A DNA stretch of 64,000 bases from Segatella copri (GTDB taxonomy: Bacteria; Bacteroidota; Bacteroidia; Bacteroidales; Bacteroidaceae), in assembly GCF_026015625.1 (NCBI RefSeq), contig NZ_JAPDVG010000001.1, forward strand, positions 3,152,501 to 3,216,500, given 5' to 3'. The translations under genes were made by a program, and so were the position numbers. Below are positions 33,440-42,158 of this stretch, one piece after another. The first letter of the stretch is position 1, and the number at the start of each line of letters is the position of its first letter. The notes below the pieces were generated by a model. The model did no database searches and was not told the origin of the DNA. It saw only the letters and a program-made list of their open reading frames with translations.

Positions 33440-35641
33440 ATGAAAAAGACAATCAATTATGGTCTTCTGATGTTGGTGATGCTGTTCACCATGGCATCCA
33501 ACATCTTTGCAGACAACAAATATGGTCTTAAAGACAATATTCAGGATGGTGTCATCCTTCATTGCTTCGACTGGACGTTGGCAGATATCCAGGAAGAAAT
33601 TCCTAATATCGCCAAGGCAGGCTTTACTGCCGTTCAGACTTCTCCTGTTCACGAAAGAGCAGGTAAAGGATCCGTCTGGTATGATGTTTATCGTCCATAC
33701 GACTTTAAAATAGGTAATGGTCTTGGTACTGAAGCTGATCTGAAGGCTCTCTGTGCTAAGGCTCATGAGTATGGTGTCAAGGTGATTGTGGATGTTGTTG
33801 CCAACCATACCGACCATCCTAACGTGGCTGAACGCTTGAAGGACGTGAGTCTTTATCATGAACGATTTGGTGTGGGTAACTGGCACGACCGTCATCAGGT
33901 GACATTTGGCATGATTGGTATGTGGGACCTCGATACCAACAATCCTACTGTGCAAGCCATCATCAAACAATACATCCAGGATTTGAAGGCCTGTGGCGTG
34001 GATGGTATCCGTTGGGATGCTATCAAGCACATCGGTTTGCCTTCTGAGGGTGACTCTTTTATGCAGAACGTGGTAGACCAGGAGATGTACAACTATGGTG
34101 AGATCCTTGACAGTACTGGTGGTAATGATAATGTCCTTTTCCCAGAGTATCAAACCTACATGAGCATTACCGATAATGGTTATGGTAACGGCTTTGCCAA
34201 TTCTTTTGCTGGTGGTTCTATCAACGAGTCTGTTGGCAATTTCAATCAGAGAAAAGCAAAGACAGAAAAGTTGGTTTATTGGGGTGAAAGCCATGATACT
34301 TATGCCAACGATGGTGGTGAGTCAAAGAATAAAAGCCAGAATGTTATCGACCGTGCTTATGCAGTTGTAGCTGGTAATAATGGTGCTACAGCTCTTTATT
34401 TCTCCCGTCCTGCTCAGAAGGCAAAGAATGATATCAAATTTGGTGATAAGGGAAGTGTTCACTTCAAAGATGCTGAAGTAGCTCAGGTAAACCACATGCA
34501 CAACGTTTGTGCTGGCGAGCCAAACTATTATGTAAAAGGTAATGGCGTTTGTGCTCAGGTTCGTAAGAGTGGCGCTATTATCGTATTGGGAAGTGGTTCT
34601 GATCGTGACGTGACTGTAGCCAATGGTGCTGGCGACGGCAAGTGGCTCAAGTCTGGTACTTATAAGGATATGGTAGGCGGTGGTGCTTTCACCGTCAATG
34701 CTTCTACAATCTCTGGTCATGTTGGCGAGTCAGGTATTGCTGTCATCTATAATGCTGGTCCTATCGTGCTGACTCCTGAGGTTGTTTTCAATCCAGCTGA
34801 TGGCACAGCCTTCTCTGATGAGTCTCTCACTGTGACTGCTACTCCTTTGAATGCTGTTTCTGCCTGGATTCAGGTGAATGATGGTGCTAAGCAGGATTTT
34901 ACTGCTGCCAAGCAGTTTACTGTAGGTGCTGATGTTGCCTATGGTAAGAATGTCACTATCACTTGGGGTGCAACTGACAAGGAAGGCAAGACAGAAACAG
35001 GTTCGGTAACTTACAAGAAAGTGAAGGCTTACGTTCCAGCCTTGGGCAAGGCTGACGAAATCTCCTGTTTCTTGGAGACATCCAATACGGCAGCAGCCGT
35101 ATATGTATGGAATAACAAGGTTAGTCCTGTAATTAAGTATGCTGGTGATTGGAATGATGCTATCAATAAAAAGTTGCCTCTTGTAGGTAAGAGTGTTTCT
35201 GGAAAGAATGTCTTCAAGTGGACTTATGATGGCACCGAGACAAGTGCTCCTACTCAAATCATTTTCTTGGATGGTAATGGAAATAAGATAACTGCTGACG
35301 TGGAGTTTGTCAACCACGGCTACTATGTTGACGGAGCATACAGCACTACTGTTACCAAGGTACATGAAGATGAGATCGTTGATCCGGAGTATGTTTACTT
35401 CGATAATGCTTCCAACTGGGAGAATGTTTATTGCTACTTCTATAATGGCACAACCTCTTCTGCTGCATGGCCAGGAGTCAAGATGACTTACGATGCATCT
35501 GCTTCTCATAATGGTAAGACTGGTTGGTATAAGGTTCAGATTCCTACGGCATATCTCAAGGCTAAGTTCTTTATCAACGATGGTACTGCCGGTACTCCTA
35601 TTAATGGCGAGAATGCCTCTACTGAACAGGTAGTGAAGTAA
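33440..35641 (+). CDS. GH13 alpha-amylase with C-terminal starch-binding modules
   Basis: This 733-residue secreted enzyme would cleave alpha-1,4 bonds in starch. After the signal peptide (LLMLVMLFTMASNIFA) comes a GH13 barrel with DVVANHTD near 118, GVDGIRWDAIKH with the nucleophile Asp near 193, the acid/base Glu in FPEYQ near 236, and ESHD near 285. A beta-sandwich domain C follows, then an Ig-like segment (about 440-525) and two binding modules (about 531-733, the last CBM26-like: YVYFDNASNWENVYCYFYNG). It lies 9 bp after the stand-alone binding protein, in one operon. Extracellular action is inferred from the signal peptide. Confidence 0.92.
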   Translation: MKKTINYGLLMLVMLFTMASNIFADNKYGLKDNIQDGVILHCFDWTLADIQEEIPNIAKAGFTAVQTSPVHERAGKGSVWYDVYRPYDFKIGNGLGTEADLKALCAKAHEYGVKVIVDVVANHTDHPNVAERLKDVSLYHERFGVGNWHDRHQVTFGMIGMWDLDTNNPTVQAIIKQYIQDLKACGVDGIRWDAIKHIGLPSEGDSFMQNVVDQEMYNYGEILDSTGGNDNVLFPEYQTYMSITDNGYGNGFANSFAGGSINESVGNFNQRKAKTEKLVYWGESHDTYANDGGESKNKSQNVIDRAYAVVAGNNGATALYFSRPAQKAKNDIKFGDKGSVHFKDAEVAQVNHMHNVCAGEPNYYVKGNGVCAQVRKSGAIIVLGSGSDRDVTVANGAGDGKWLKSGTYKDMVGGGAFTVNASTISGHVGESGIAVIYNAGPIVLTPEVVFNPADGTAFSDESLTVTATPLNAVSAWIQVNDGAKQDFTAAKQFTVGADVAYGKNVTITWGATDKEGKTETGSVTYKKVKAYVPALGKADEISCFLETSNTAAAVYVWNNKVSPVIKYAGDWNDAINKKLPLVGKSVSGKNVFKWTYDGTETSAPTQIIFLDGNGNKITADVEFVNHGYYVDGAYSTTVTKVHEDEIVDPEYVYFDNASNWENVYCYFYNGTTSSAAWPGVKMTYDASASHNGKTGWYKVQIPTAYLKAKFFINDGTAGTPINGENASTEQVVK

Positions 35642-35685
35642 TTCTGCAGGTAAACATATATATAATTTAGATGAATTGAGCAGAG

Positions 35686-35720
35686 CTCTTAGATGGCAGC
35701 GCCATCTAAGAGTTCTTTGT
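35686..35720 (+). terminator. Terminator of the starch operon, overlapping the M20 gene end
   Basis: CTCTTAGATGGC (35686-35697) pairs perfectly with GCCATCTAAGAG (35701-35712), 3-nt loop, then TTCTTTGTATTT. The stem contains the last codons and stop of the convergent M20 gene, so coding and termination share bases. Confidence 0.75.
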
Positions 35721-36753
35721 ATTTGGCGATAGCATCAGCTATTTCGCTTATTTTGATAAATTCATCGGCTGAATGGGAGCGGGAAGACTCTCCTGGTCCC
35801 AACTTGAAGGAAGGGAAGTGCATCAGAGCCTGGTCGCTGAGGGTAGGACTGCCGAATGGCTTCATGCCCATGGCTACACATTTCCTGATAAGAGGATGCG
35901 CCGGGTCGATGCGGGATGACTTCAGACGGAAACTGTGAGCCTTTACTTCGCTCTTCAGGTGCTGGCAGATAAACTTGTAAACCTCCTCGTTGTCGTAGAA
36001 CTCGTTGGTGCGGATATCCACAAGCATCGTACACTTATCCGGAATCACATTGTGCTGGGTTCCGGCATTCACTACGGTAAGCGTCATCTTGGTAGGGCCC
36101 AGGAACTCGCTTACCTTCTCAAACTTATAGTTACGAATCCATCGCATATCATCCAATGCCTCGTAGATAGCGTTTACTCCCTCGTTGCGGGCTGCATGAC
36201 CGCTCTTTCCGTGAGCAATCACATCCAGCACCATCAGTCCCTTTTCGGCAACAGCCGGGTTCATGCCGGTAGGTTCACCTACGATGGCAAGGTCGATATG
36301 CGGAAGCAAAGGCAGGGCACGGGTAATGCCATCCTTTCCCGACACCTCTTCTTCGGCGGATGCCAGATAGATAAGATTATACTGCTGAGGCTTTGCGGTC
36401 AGCATTCTGAATAGCTGGAGGAGCGAACAGAGTCCGCCGCCGCAATCGTTGCTGCCCAAACCGTAAAGTACACCCTCTTCAACATCCGGTGAAAACGGGT
36501 TGCGTGTCCATGAAGCCACAGGCTTCACGGTATCGATGTGAGCGTTGAGCAGCAGGGTAGGTCGGCTCTCATCGTAATGAGGGTCGATAATCCAGATGTT
36601 GTTCGCCTCACGATGAGGTTCGAAACCATATTTGCGGATGGTCTGCTCCATGATGTCGGCAGCCTCCTTCTCGTTTCTGCTTACAGATGGGGTGGAGATG
36701 AGCTTTTTCAGCAAATCCACGGCATCGCTTACATATTCTTCTTGTGTCATCAT
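35689..36753 (-). CDS. M20-family deacylase, probable ArgE-like amino-acid deacylase
   Basis: The 354-residue zinc-dependent hydrolase has LLNAHIDTV (H-x-D), GLGSNDCGGG (bridging Asp), ASAEEEVSGKDG (catalytic and metal Glu), VGEPTGMNPAVAEKG, and the late ligand in SSRSHSADEF. The length and motifs match the Bacteroidota M20 enzyme that serves arginine synthesis, where acyl groups may be succinyl rather than acetyl. Substrate is inferred; DapE-like or dipeptidase activity is possible. Two Met codons start it. A minus-strand -7 element TATCTTTG lies at 36787-36780. Confidence 0.75.
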   Translation of the reverse strand: MMTQEEYVSDAVDLLKKLISTPSVSRNEKEAADIMEQTIRKYGFEPHREANNIWIIDPHYDESRPTLLLNAHIDTVKPVASWTRNPFSPDVEEGVLYGLGSNDCGGGLCSLLQLFRMLTAKPQQYNLIYLASAEEEVSGKDGITRALPLLPHIDLAIVGEPTGMNPAVAEKGLMVLDVIAHGKSGHAARNEGVNAIYEALDDMRWIRNYKFEKVSEFLGPTKMTLTVVNAGTQHNVIPDKCTMLVDIRTNEFYDNEEVYKFICQHLKSEVKAHSFRLKSSRIDPAHPLIRKCVAMGMKPFGSPTLSDQALMHFPSFKLGPGESSRSHSADEFIKISEIADAIAKYKELLDGAAI

Positions 36754-36779
36754 AATCTCTCTTTTTATTGTTTTGGGGG

Positions 36780-36787
36780 CAAAGATA
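36780..36787 (-). promoter_or_regulatory. Promoter -7 element of the M20 gene
   Basis: TATCTTTG on the minus strand, 26 bp before the M20 start. It faces the acyl-CoA ligase promoter, so the two genes share a divergent control region of about 130 bp. Confidence 0.6.
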
Positions 36788-36829
36788 CGAAAAAAAGAGC
36801 AGATAAAGTGGAAAAAATATCTTTTTATT

Positions 36830-36859
36830 TTGTGTTCTTGACAAATTCTATTATCTTTG
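36830..36859 (+). promoter_or_regulatory. Promoter of the acyl-CoA ligase gene
   Basis: TTG at 36830-36832 and TATCTTTG at 36852-36859 are 19 bp apart. The ATG at 36883 follows 23 bp later, which also fixes the start and rules out the long upstream open frame. Confidence 0.75.
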
Positions 36860-36882
36860 CATCAGAATATAAATATAAGCTT

Positions 36883-38691
36883 ATGCAGATTAATAGTCAT
36901 CTTTCGGTACTGGTACATGATCTCGCCAAGAAATGGGGAGAGAAAACTGCTTTAACTTTCAGAAAGTTTGGCAGCGACCAGTGGCAATCGGTTTCATTCA
37001 ACCTCTTTTCCTTAAGAGTGAAACAAGTGAGCAATGCCCTCCTGAATCTTGGGGCTAAACCTCTTGACAAAATCGCTGTCTTCTCGCAGAACTGTGTGCA
37101 TTATCTGTACACCGACTTCGGTGCGTACGGTATCAGAGTTACCTCTGTGCCTTTCTATGCCAACAGCAGCGAGCAGCAGATTCAATATATGATTAATGAT
37201 GCGCAGATTCGCTTCCTCTTTGTTGGCGAACAGGAGCAGTATGACAAGGCTCACCGTATCTTTGCCCTCTGTCCATCTCTGGAACGTATCATCATCTTCG
37301 ATTCCAGCGTGCGCATCAGTACACACGATCCTGCAGCCCTCTATTTCAAGGACTTCCTGAAGCTGGGTGAGAATCTTCCTCGTCAGACGGAGGTAGAGGA
37401 ACTCTACAAGCAGGCAAGTATGGATGACTTGGTTAATATCCTCTATACCAGTGGAACAACTGGAGATAGCAAGGGCGTGATGTTGACCTATGGTCAGTAT
37501 TATGCTGCTTTGAAGGCAAACGACGAGTGTGTGCCTGTTACAGACAAGGACCGCGTCATCGATTTCCTTCCATTCACCCATATCTTTGAACGTGCCTGGT
37601 CTTACCTCTGCTTGAGCGAAGGTGCCGAACTCATCATCAATACTTATCCTCATGAAATTCAGGAGAGTATGAGAGAGATGCATCCTACCTGTATGTGTAG
37701 TGTGCCACGTTTCTGGGAGAAGGTTTATATCGCCGTAAAGGCAAAGATGGATGATGCCGGTCCTATCCAGAAGAAACTCTTCTACCATGCCTTGGCAGTA
37801 GGAAAGAAGCGGAATATAGAATATCTGGCAAACTGCAAGCGCCCTCCTCTGACCTTGGAGTTGGAATATCAGATTATCAACAAGACCGTTTTGAGCATGG
37901 TTCGCAAGCAGTTGGGCTTGGAAAAACCGAATATCTTCCCTACAGCGGGTGCTTATGTAAGTCCGGAAGTAGAGGAGTTTGTACATGCCATCGGTATCAA
38001 TATGGTGGTGGGTTACGGTCTGACCGAGAGTCTTGCCACCGTATCTTGCGATCATTCTGACAAGAAACGCAGTCTGGGTTCGGTGGGTCGCCCTATCTCC
38101 TGCATTCAGGTAAAGATAGGTGAGGATAATGAGGTGCTCCTCAAAGGTCCTACCATCACTCCGGGATATTATCATCGTGATACCACCAATGCGAAGGCAT
38201 TCGACAAGGATGGATTCTTCCATACCGGTGATGCCGGCTATATGAAGGATGGCGAGCTTTATCTCACCGAGCGTATCAAGGACCTGTTCAAGACATCGAA
38301 TGGTAAATATATCGCTCCGCAGCAGGTAGAATCGTTGCTCCTGGTAGATAAGTTTATCGATCAGGTGGCTGTGATTGCCGACCAGCGCAAGTTCGTATCA
38401 GCCCTCGTCGTTCCAGAGTTCCGTCTCGTGGAGGACTGGGCACGTGAGCATCATATCGCCTTCAACTGCCGTGAAGATTTGTGTGCTAACGAGAAGGTGC
38501 AGAAGATGCTGATGGACCGTATCCAGATTCTCCAGCAGCATCTGGCTTATTATGAGCAGATTAAGCGCATTACCCTCCTGGCTCACCACTTCTCTATGGA
38601 GTCGGGTGAGTTGACCAATACCTTGAAGATTCGCCGCCCTATCATCAACAAGAACTACAAGGCGGAGATTGACAAGATGTATGAGGAGTAA
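36883..38691 (+). CDS. Long-chain fatty acid--CoA ligase (AMP-forming)
   Basis: This 602-residue ANL-superfamily enzyme activates fatty acids via an acyl-AMP to acyl-CoA at the membrane. Motifs are ILYTSGTTGDSKGVMLTYG (P-loop, about 187-205), the FLPFTHIFERAW segment, VVGYGLTES, FHTGDAGYMKDGELYLTERIKDLFKTSNGKY (hinge, about 445-475) and PQQVE. No signal peptide. The length and FTHIFERAW type match the long-chain synthetases of Bacteroidota. Chain-length preference cannot be read from sequence. Confidence 0.93.
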   Translation: MQINSHLSVLVHDLAKKWGEKTALTFRKFGSDQWQSVSFNLFSLRVKQVSNALLNLGAKPLDKIAVFSQNCVHYLYTDFGAYGIRVTSVPFYANSSEQQIQYMINDAQIRFLFVGEQEQYDKAHRIFALCPSLERIIIFDSSVRISTHDPAALYFKDFLKLGENLPRQTEVEELYKQASMDDLVNILYTSGTTGDSKGVMLTYGQYYAALKANDECVPVTDKDRVIDFLPFTHIFERAWSYLCLSEGAELIINTYPHEIQESMREMHPTCMCSVPRFWEKVYIAVKAKMDDAGPIQKKLFYHALAVGKKRNIEYLANCKRPPLTLELEYQIINKTVLSMVRKQLGLEKPNIFPTAGAYVSPEVEEFVHAIGINMVVGYGLTESLATVSCDHSDKKRSLGSVGRPISCIQVKIGEDNEVLLKGPTITPGYYHRDTTNAKAFDKDGFFHTGDAGYMKDGELYLTERIKDLFKTSNGKYIAPQQVESLLLVDKFIDQVAVIADQRKFVSALVVPEFRLVEDWAREHHIAFNCREDLCANEKVQKMLMDRIQILQQHLAYYEQIKRITLLAHHFSMESGELTNTLKIRRPIINKNYKAEIDKMYEE

Positions 38692-38729
38692 TCTAAAGTT
38701 TAAAGTTAAAAGTTTATAGTTAAGAGTTA
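38692..38729 (+). other. Short A/T repeat spacer before prfB
   Basis: TAAAGTTTAAAGTTAAAAG and TTTATAGTTAAGAGTTAA form a loose 7-8-bp periodic repeat (AGTT every 7-9 bp). No terminator or -7 element is visible, so prfB may be read through from the ligase gene. Confidence 0.4.
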
Positions 38730-39857
38730 ATGATTACAGCTGACCAATTGAAGGATGTGATGGACAGAGCTGACGCTCTGCATCGCTATCTCAATATAGA
38801 CCAGAAGAAAGTAGAATTCGAAGAGGAGCAGCTCCGCACTCAGGCTCCTGACTTCTGGGAAGACCCGAAGTATGCACAGGAGCAGATGAAGAAGGTGAAG
38901 GGCATCCAGAAATGGCTCGACGGTTATAAGACCGTACGTCTTTATGCCGATGAACTGCAGCTTGCCTTCGATTTCTATAAAGATGAAATGGTGACCGAGG
39001 AAGAGGTGGATGCCGATTATGCCAAGGCCATCAAAGCCATCGAAGACCTGGAGTTGAAGAACATGCTTCGCCAGAAGGAAGACCCGATGGACTGCGTGCT
39101 CAAGATTAATTCCGGTGCCGGTGGTACGGAAAGCCAGGACTGGGCACAGATGCTGATGCGTATGTATATGCGCTGGGCTGAGGCGCATGGCTACAAGGTA
39201 ACCATCACCGATATGCAGGAAGGTGATGAGGCTGGTATCAAGAGCGTCACCATGACCATTGAGGGCGGTGAGTACGCTTATGGCTATCTGAAGAGCGAGA
39301 ATGGTGTGCACCGACTGGTGCGTGTTTCTCCTTTCAATGCCCAGGGCAAGCGAATGACCAGTTTCGCCAGTGTCTTCGTAACTCCGCTGGTAGATGATAC
39401 CATCGAGGTATATGTTGACCCAGCCAAGCTCTCCTGGGATACCTTCCGTTCGAGTGGTGCCGGTGGTCAGAATGTGAATAAGGTGGAGTCGGGTGTCCGT
39501 CTGCGTTATTGGTATACCGACCCTGATACCGGTGAGGAAGAAGAAATCCTCATCGAGAACACCGAGACCCGTGACCAGCCAAAGAACCGTGCCAAGGCAT
39601 TGTTGCTCTTGAAGAGCCAACTCTACGACCGCGCCATGAAGAAGCGTCTGGAGGCTAAGGCTAAGATAGAGGCAGGTAAGAAGAAGATAGAGTGGGGAAG
39701 CCAGATTAGAAGTTATGTCTTCGACGACCGTCGTGTGAAAGACCACCGTACCAACTATCAGACATCGGATGTAGATGGCGTGATGGACGGCAAGATAGAT
39801 GATTTCATCAAGGCATACCTGATGGAGTTCCCTACGAATGATGACGAACAACAATAA
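38730..39857 (+). CDS. prfB: Peptide chain release factor 2
   Basis: The 375-residue protein terminates translation at UGA and UAA. The stop-codon reading motif SPF is present (VRVSPFNAQGKR, about 198-209) and the peptidyl hydrolysis motif GGQ lies in SGAGGQNVNKVESGVR (about 245-260). The whole protein is read in one frame. In many bacteria prfB needs a +1 shift at an in-frame UGA near codon 25; here that region reads HRYLNIDQKK without a stop, so the autoregulatory frameshift is absent. The product stop is TAA. Confidence 0.97.
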   Translation: MITADQLKDVMDRADALHRYLNIDQKKVEFEEEQLRTQAPDFWEDPKYAQEQMKKVKGIQKWLDGYKTVRLYADELQLAFDFYKDEMVTEEEVDADYAKAIKAIEDLELKNMLRQKEDPMDCVLKINSGAGGTESQDWAQMLMRMYMRWAEAHGYKVTITDMQEGDEAGIKSVTMTIEGGEYAYGYLKSENGVHRLVRVSPFNAQGKRMTSFASVFVTPLVDDTIEVYVDPAKLSWDTFRSSGAGGQNVNKVESGVRLRYWYTDPDTGEEEEILIENTETRDQPKNRAKALLLLKSQLYDRAMKKRLEAKAKIEAGKKKIEWGSQIRSYVFDDRRVKDHRTNYQTSDVDGVMDGKIDDFIKAYLMEFPTNDDEQQ

Positions 39858-39878
39858 TAATCTAAAAAATATACGACT

Positions 39879-40028
39879 ATGAGTGGAAATAAAGACTTAA
39901 GAAGAGCCAAACATGAGGCTTATCAGAAGAAACAGGCTGCAAAAGGCGAGAAAGTAATCAAGTGGATATTTATAGGATTGATTGTCCTTGGTATTCTTTT
40001 TGCCATCTATGCAGCATCATTAGCATAA
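39879..40028 (+). CDS. Small single-helix membrane protein (49 aa)
   Basis: The ATG at 39879 gives 49 residues: a basic soluble head (MSGNKDLRRAKHEAYQKKQ) and one C-terminal membrane helix (WIFIGLIVLGILFAIYAASL). It fills the gap between prfB (21 bp before) and the CYTH gene (4 bp after) with no promoter or terminator, so it is part of that operon. Compact spacing and the clean head-plus-helix design argue it is a real gene. Function unknown. Confidence 0.7.
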   Translation: MSGNKDLRRAKHEAYQKKQAAKGEKVIKWIFIGLIVLGILFAIYAASLA

Positions 40029-40032
40029 GACT

Positions 40033-40533
40033 ATGAGTGGATTAGAGATAGAAAGAAAATTCCTCGTTAAGAAGGGCGACGCTTATAAAAGCGCCGCCTT
40101 TTCTTCTAGTCATATCCAGCAGGGATATATTCCTGCCGAGGGGGCTACGGTGCGGGTTCGCACACGGGATGAGAAGGCTTACCTTACCATTAAGGGCAAG
40201 TCGGTAAATGGCGGCATGACCCGCTATGAGTTTGAAAAGGAGATAACGATGGACGAGGCGCAGCATCTTCTGCAATTTTGTCAGGGTGGCGTCATCGATA
40301 AGCGTCGCTATCTGGTGAAAAGTGGCAGTCATACCTTCGAGGTAGATGAGTTCTATGGCGATAATGAAGGTCTGGTTATGGCAGAGGTGGAGTTGGCTAG
40401 CGAGACCGAAGCCTATGAGAAACCTGATTTCATCGGCATGGAGGTAACAGGCGACAAGAGATTCTACAATTCGCATCTCTTGGGCAATCCTTTCTCGAAG
40501 TGGCGTGATACCTTGCCGGCTGAATATCGCTAG
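40033..40533 (+). CDS. CYTH-domain protein (triphosphate tunnel metalloenzyme family)
   Basis: The 166-residue protein has the N-terminal ExExK signature as LEIERKFLV, then alternating charged strands (ATVRVRTRDEKAYLTIKGK, RYEFEKEITMDEA, KRRYLVKSGSHTFEVDEFYG, VMAEVELASETE), as in short bacterial CYTH proteins. These fold into a tunnel that binds triphosphates; bacterial members hydrolyse inorganic triphosphate or have unknown substrates. The start is 4 bp after the 49-residue membrane protein gene, so co-translation is likely. Confidence 0.9.
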   Translation: MSGLEIERKFLVKKGDAYKSAAFSSSHIQQGYIPAEGATVRVRTRDEKAYLTIKGKSVNGGMTRYEFEKEITMDEAQHLLQFCQGGVIDKRRYLVKSGSHTFEVDEFYGDNEGLVMAEVELASETEAYEKPDFIGMEVTGDKRFYNSHLLGNPFSKWRDTLPAEYR

Positions 40534-40644
40534 AAAATGTATAGAAAAGGTCATTTCTGCGTTCTAAAACGGACGAAATAGCATAAATATTACTAAATTT
40601 GTGTTTTTGCTTTCAAATAATTCATATATTTCAGAATTATTTTA

Positions 40645-40652
40645 TAATTTTG
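40645..40652 (+). promoter_or_regulatory. Promoter -7 element of the first NSS transporter
   Basis: TAATTTTG fits TAnnTTTG, 47 bp before the ATG at 40700. A standard-spaced TTG is not seen. Confidence 0.5.
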
Positions 40653-40699
40653 CACGAAGAAAAATTAAAAAATAAGAAATTAGTAATAGAAAGATAGAA

Positions 40700-42064
40700 A
40701 TGACAGATTCAAATAGAGGAAGTTTTGGTAGCAAGATTGGATTGATTCTTGCTACAGCAGGTGGCGCCGTAGGTTTGGGTAACGTATGGCGCTTCCCTTA
40801 TATGGCTGGTCAGGAAGGTGGCGCAGCCTTTATTCTGGTATACATCGGAAGTGTGCTCCTGTTGGGCATTCCATGTATGATTTCTGAGTTTATCATCGGC
40901 CGTCATGGTGCCTCAAATACCGCACGTGCCTATACCAAACTCTCTAATGGTACGGCTTGGAAGTGGGTAGGCTATCTTGAGGTGCTTACCGGTTTCCTGA
41001 TTACGGGCTATTATGCGGTGGTTTCGGGCTGGTGTCTGCAGTATGTCTATGCCAGCATCATGGGCGAACTGCATGGTGACCCTACCTTTGTGGCGAATTA
41101 CTTCAAGGAGTTTTCTTCTGATCCTGTGCGTCCGGTTATGTGGACGGTAGCGATATTCCTGATTTGTCATTTCGTGATTATTCATGGTGTGCGCGGCGGT
41201 ATAGAGAAGGCTTCTAAGGTGATGATGCCTCTCCTGTTCATCCTGCTTTTGATCATTGTGGTAGCAGCTTGTCTGTTGCCGGATGCAGGTAAGGGCGTGG
41301 AGTTCCTGTTGAAGCCTGATTTCGGAAAGGTAGACAGAAACGTGTTCCTGAATGCCTTGGGTCAGTCGTTCTATTCTATGAGTATCGGTATGGGCTGTAT
41401 CTGTACCTATGCCTCTTACTTCAGCCGTCAGACCAATCTCTTCAAGAGTGCTTTGCAGATTTCCATCATCGATTTGCTGGTAGCAGTATTGGCTGGTCTG
41501 ATGATTTTCCCTGCAGCCTTCTCTGTAGGAGTATCACCGGATAGTGGTCCTTCGCTCATCTTTATCACTTTGCCGAATGTCTTTAATCAGGCGTTTGCAT
41601 CGTTACCTGTATTGGGATGGATCATCTCGCTGCTTTTCTACGTATTGCTGTCGGTAGCTGCCTTGACCTCGCTGATGTCACTTCATGAGGTGAATACCTC
41701 TTTCTTCTACGAGGAGCTGAAGATAGACCGCAAGAAGGGTGCTACCATCGTTACGGTTTCCTGTGCCATCATCGGAGCCTTCTGTTCGCTCTCTTTGGGT
41801 GCAACAGATAAGCTTTCGTTCTTCGGAAAGGCGCTGTTCGATTGGTTCGACTTCGTTACGGGTCAGATATTCCTTCCTCTGGGAGGATTCCTTACCTGCC
41901 TGTTCCTGGGCTGGTATGTACCTAAGCAGATCGTACAGGATGAGTTTACTAACTGGGGAACCTTGAAGGGCCGTCTCTTCGGTATTTATCTTTTCCTGAT
42001 TAAGTTCGTTTGTCCTGTCCTCATCTTCCTGGTATTCCTGAACCAGTTTGGTGTCTTCGGATAA
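40700..42064 (+). CDS. Sodium-dependent transporter, NSS/SNF family (first copy)
   Basis: The 454-residue inner-membrane symporter has the signature ATAGGAVGLGNVWRFPYMAGQEGGAAF in helix 1 (about 13-40), carrying the sodium and substrate sites, and about eleven hydrophobic helices, the usual number for the short bacterial branch. Substrates of such transporters are amino acids or related amines; the exact one cannot be told. A close paralogue follows 94 bp downstream with the same start signature and highly similar blocks (GVEFLLKPDF, LAGLMIFPAAFSVGV). Confidence 0.92.
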   Translation: MTDSNRGSFGSKIGLILATAGGAVGLGNVWRFPYMAGQEGGAAFILVYIGSVLLLGIPCMISEFIIGRHGASNTARAYTKLSNGTAWKWVGYLEVLTGFLITGYYAVVSGWCLQYVYASIMGELHGDPTFVANYFKEFSSDPVRPVMWTVAIFLICHFVIIHGVRGGIEKASKVMMPLLFILLLIIVVAACLLPDAGKGVEFLLKPDFGKVDRNVFLNALGQSFYSMSIGMGCICTYASYFSRQTNLFKSALQISIIDLLVAVLAGLMIFPAAFSVGVSPDSGPSLIFITLPNVFNQAFASLPVLGWIISLLFYVLLSVAALTSLMSLHEVNTSFFYEELKIDRKKGATIVTVSCAIIGAFCSLSLGATDKLSFFGKALFDWFDFVTGQIFLPLGGFLTCLFLGWYVPKQIVQDEFTNWGTLKGRLFGIYLFLIKFVCPVLIFLVFLNQFGVFG

Positions 42065-42158
42065 AGCATTTGTAATCGGATATAACTATATATAATAAGG
42101 TGTAGCATCTGCCGTTTCGTCGGAAAACAACAAACACTACACATTAAAGATTTAGATA

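Noticed and set aside
36538..36882. 115-codon upstream extension of the acyl-CoA ligase
   Set aside because: It overlaps the divergent M20 gene and the promoter; the family starts at the Met at 36883.
38730..38830. Possible RF2 frameshift site
   Set aside because: No UGA or CUU-UGA is present near codon 25; the frame is continuous.
42065..42158. Possible promoter or riboswitch between the two NSS genes
   Set aside because: Only a weak GTGTAG/CTACAC pairing; no TAnnTTTG element and no recognisable riboswitch.
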